The notes under the pieces: generated by a model
The model's database searches: none
What the model saw: the letters and a program-made list of their open reading frames with translations, nothing else
Told to the model about the DNA's origin: nothing
Program-made: the position numbers and the translations under genes
Source: Thermoplasmatota archaeon
Lineage (GTDB): Archaea; Thermoplasmatota; Thermoplasmata; RBG-16-68-12; JAJISG01
NCBI GenBank assembly: GCA_022848835.1
Contig: JAJISG010000286.1
Location: 1 to 7,853 of the forward strand
Direction of reading: 5' to 3'
Length of the DNA: 7,853 nt
Shown here: positions 6,843 through 7,853 of the stretch, piece by piece
Position numbering within the stretch: position 1 is the first letter of the stretch
Layout: every line of letters begins with the position of its first letter

Positions 6843-7078
6843 CGACCCTCACCTTCCATGAGGACTTGCCATAGCTTCTCCTGGAAGTCGAATTCGGCTT
6901 CCAGGAGTCTCTTGATGAAGTTGATCACCTGGCGCTGGGGATCGAGGCCGTTCCTATCGCAGAAACTCCGATAGTTCTCCAGAAGTTCTCGGTCCATCCG
7001 GATGTTGAACTGGGCCTTCTCCCCTTTGCGCTGGCCTTCCATCTCCAGACCCCGCCGTCTCTCGTAACTCCTCATCAT
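6839..7078 (-). CDS. Ribbon-helix-helix DNA-binding protein
   Basis: The 79-residue product has an RHH (MetJ/Arc/CopG) core: a beta strand AQFNIRMD (22-29), helix 1 RELLENYRSFCDRNG (30-44), the turn LDPQ (45-48) and helix 2 RQVINFIKRLLEAE (49-62). RHH dimers insert the paired strands into the major groove, with Q23, N25 and R27 the likely base-contacting side chains. A basic N-terminal arm (YERRRG, QRKGEK) and a C-terminal helix (FQEKLWQVLMEGE) flank the core. It could be an antitoxin, but no toxin gene lies beside it, so a stand-alone repressor is more likely. Two ATGs are adjacent (7078 and 7075). AAGGT on the minus strand is at a proper distance from either. Its 5' region faces the UppS-like gene across about 150 bases that hold the repeated motif. 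Autoregulation is plausible but inferred. It ends convergent with the 7TM-DUF835 gene, sharing CTAG. Confidence 0.82.
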   Translation of the reverse strand: MMRSYERRRGLEMEGQRKGEKAQFNIRMDRELLENYRSFCDRNGLDPQRQVINFIKRLLEAEFDFQEKLWQVLMEGEGR

Positions 7079-7116
7079 TATATCTACCTTTCCTACCCCA
7101 TGGCCGAGGCTTGTCC

Positions 7117-7151
7117 TGTGATACTATCAGTTAACAATCATACTATATGTA
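7117..7151. promoter_or_regulatory. Second copy of the two-part motif, in a divergent control region
   Basis: TGTGATAC (7117-7124), 16 bases, then TACTATATGTA (7141-7151) repeats the arrangement found upstream of the KaiC-like gene. Within this copy ATACTAT also occurs twice as a direct repeat, at 7121-7127 and 7140-7146, 19 bases apart. The site lies between the start of the RHH gene (7078, minus) and the UppS-like gene (7230, plus), so a bound protein could affect both. Confidence 0.5.
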
Positions 7152-7162
7152 GCAAATATTAA

Positions 7163-7180
7163 GTATTACGGTACCAATAC
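7163..7180. repeat. Inverted repeat in the UppS-like leader region
   Basis: GTATT (7163-7167) is mirrored by AATAC (7176-7180) around a core containing the palindrome GGTACC (7170-7175). A further palindrome, CATCGATG, follows at 7181-7188. They lie downstream of the repeated motif and about 40-65 bases before the UppS-like start. They could be an operator or part of an mRNA leader structure. No function can be assigned. Confidence 0.3.
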
Positions 7181-7229
7181 CATCGATGATAATCAGAATT
7201 GAAACTGACTCAAGAAGGTGAAGAAGTCG

Positions 7230-7853
7230 ATGACCGCAGGCAGGGTTACACTGAGTCCCAGACGTAGCGGTCTTGAGAGACTTCAGACGTTGCGGGGTAG
7301 CAGCCCTTTCAAAAGCGAGGTCTTCAGGGAATTTCCCCCGGAAGAGGAGATCCTCTCCACTTTCCACGGTGTCTGGGCAGGCATCGAGGAGAATCTGGAT
7401 CTTTCCCTGACCTCGGAGGAGGCTATCCGTCTGTTCCCCTCTCTGACACTCTATGATGTCCCGGATGGAACCAGGTCCACCCTGACTGTGAGGCCGGACA
7501 TCGACGTGGGGATCGACGCCGCTCTCTACTGTCTTGCTCTGATCCACACACTCAAGAATCTAGGTGCGCGGAACTGCATCATAATGACCCACACCGTTTA
7601 CAACAGGGAGCGAGGTCCGGAGGGGCTTGGGCGAATTCTCAGGTTACTGGCCGATGGGGTGCGGCCGATCGCCGAATACTCGAGGCGGGAGAAGATAGGC
7701 ATACATCTAGTCGGGTTGAAGCAGGACTACGAGTTGAGAAACTATCTACTGGGTCACCTCCAGGAGATCGACGAGATCGCATTCAGGGCCTACTTCCTGG
7801 TGGACTACGCCGAGGAGATCTCTGAGGACCCCGAGCTCCGGAGGGACCTGGAG
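7230..7853 (+). CDS. Divergent cis-prenyltransferase (UppS-like) protein, 3' end cut by window edge
   Basis: The frame is open for 208 codons to the window end. UppS enzymes extend polyprenyl diphosphates with cis double bonds; archaea use the product as the lipid carrier for N-glycans. The visible part follows the family's order in diverged form: VPDGTRSTL (77-85) where family members have 'MDGNrRwA', GIDAALYCLALIHTLKNLGA (94-113) as the helix before 'lGi..vtlyafStEN', MTHTVYNRERGPE (119-131) in place of 'StEN..R...E', then LGRILRLL, REKIGIHLVG (153-162) like 'ki+iiGd', and YELRNYLLGHLQEIDEIAF followed by AYFLVDY. The C-terminal 'DllIRTgGe' motif would lie beyond the window. The core is preceded by an extra stretch: DG sits at 79-80 rather than near 25. 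ATG 7230 has GGTG 9 bases before it, and an in-frame TGA at 7206-7208 blocks longer forms except GTG 7218. The substituted motifs leave activity in doubt; family membership is my reading of the pattern, not a search. Confidence 0.5.
   Translation, partial: MTAGRVTLSPRRSGLERLQTLRGSSPFKSEVFREFPPEEEILSTFHGVWAGIEENLDLSLTSEEAIRLFPSLTLYDVPDGTRSTLTVRPDIDVGIDAALYCLALIHTLKNLGARNCIIMTHTVYNRERGPEGLGRILRLLADGVRPIAEYSRREKIGIHLVGLKQDYELRNYLLGHLQEIDEIAFRAYFLVDYAEEISEDPELRRDLE

Noticed and set aside
6839..7078. RHH protein as the antitoxin of a toxin-antitoxin pair
   Set aside because: No toxin gene is adjacent: the neighbours are the convergent sensor and the divergent UppS-like gene. The PIN fragment at 1-111 is over 6 kb away.
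7143..7547. A 134-codon minus-strand frame at the right end
   Set aside because: It lies opposite the UppS-like gene, whose frame carries family motifs and a good ribosome binding site. The minus frame would also cross the divergent control region.
1..7853. CRISPR arrays, tRNA or rRNA genes, insertion sequences
   Set aside because: No regularly spaced repeats, no cloverleaf-like segment, and no transposase motifs or terminal inverted repeats were seen while reading the intergenic DNA.

Overview
The window looks like a piece of a GC-rich archaeal chromosome. The signs are TATA boxes (TTTTATAA) placed so close to start codons that the transcripts should be leaderless or nearly so, GGAG/GGTG-type Shine-Dalgarno sites at internal genes, heavy AGG/AGA arginine codon use, and typically archaeal families: NcsA/TtuA, a KaiC-like ATPase, DUF835, ribbon-helix-helix (RHH) and PIN. 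The KaiC plus 7TM-DUF835 pairing and the full-length (432-residue) PurA make me favour a Thermoplasmatota-like euryarchaeon. That placement is inference.

Layout. (1) 1-111, plus strand: C-terminal end of a VapC-like PIN-domain protein. (2) 227-1156, plus: tRNA 2-thiolation enzyme NcsA/TtuA, probably read from a leaderless transcript starting at GTG. (3) 1153-3766, minus: a tight three-gene unit of purA, a membrane-anchored surface protein with six N-glycosylation sequons and two similar beta-rich halves, and a four-helix membrane protein. Its end meets ncsA with a 4-base overlap of stops. (4) 3889-4242, minus: an eroded pseudogene of the SAM hydrolase / SAM hydroxide adenosyltransferase family (DUF62), with its 5' half missing and its catalytic FHGRD motif destroyed. 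The purA promoter lies just beyond it. (5) 4449-6842, plus: a KaiC-like ATPase followed by a 7TM-sensor protein with two DUF835 domains, an evident signalling pair. (6) 6839-7078, minus: a small RHH DNA-binding protein, convergent with the sensor and again sharing a 4-base stop overlap. (7) 7230 to the edge, plus: start of a divergent cis-prenyltransferase (UppS-like) protein.

How the parts may work together. NcsA and PurA are housekeeping genes. The more unusual part is the right half: KaiC-like ATPase, 7TM-DUF835 protein, RHH regulator and UppS-like gene. A two-part motif, TGTGATAC then 15 or 16 bases then TACTATATGTA, occurs both upstream of the KaiC gene (4283-4316) and in the divergent control region between the RHH and UppS-like genes (7117-7151). 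This suggests one regulator, possibly the RHH protein, controls both loci. The motif match is seen; the regulatory link is inference.
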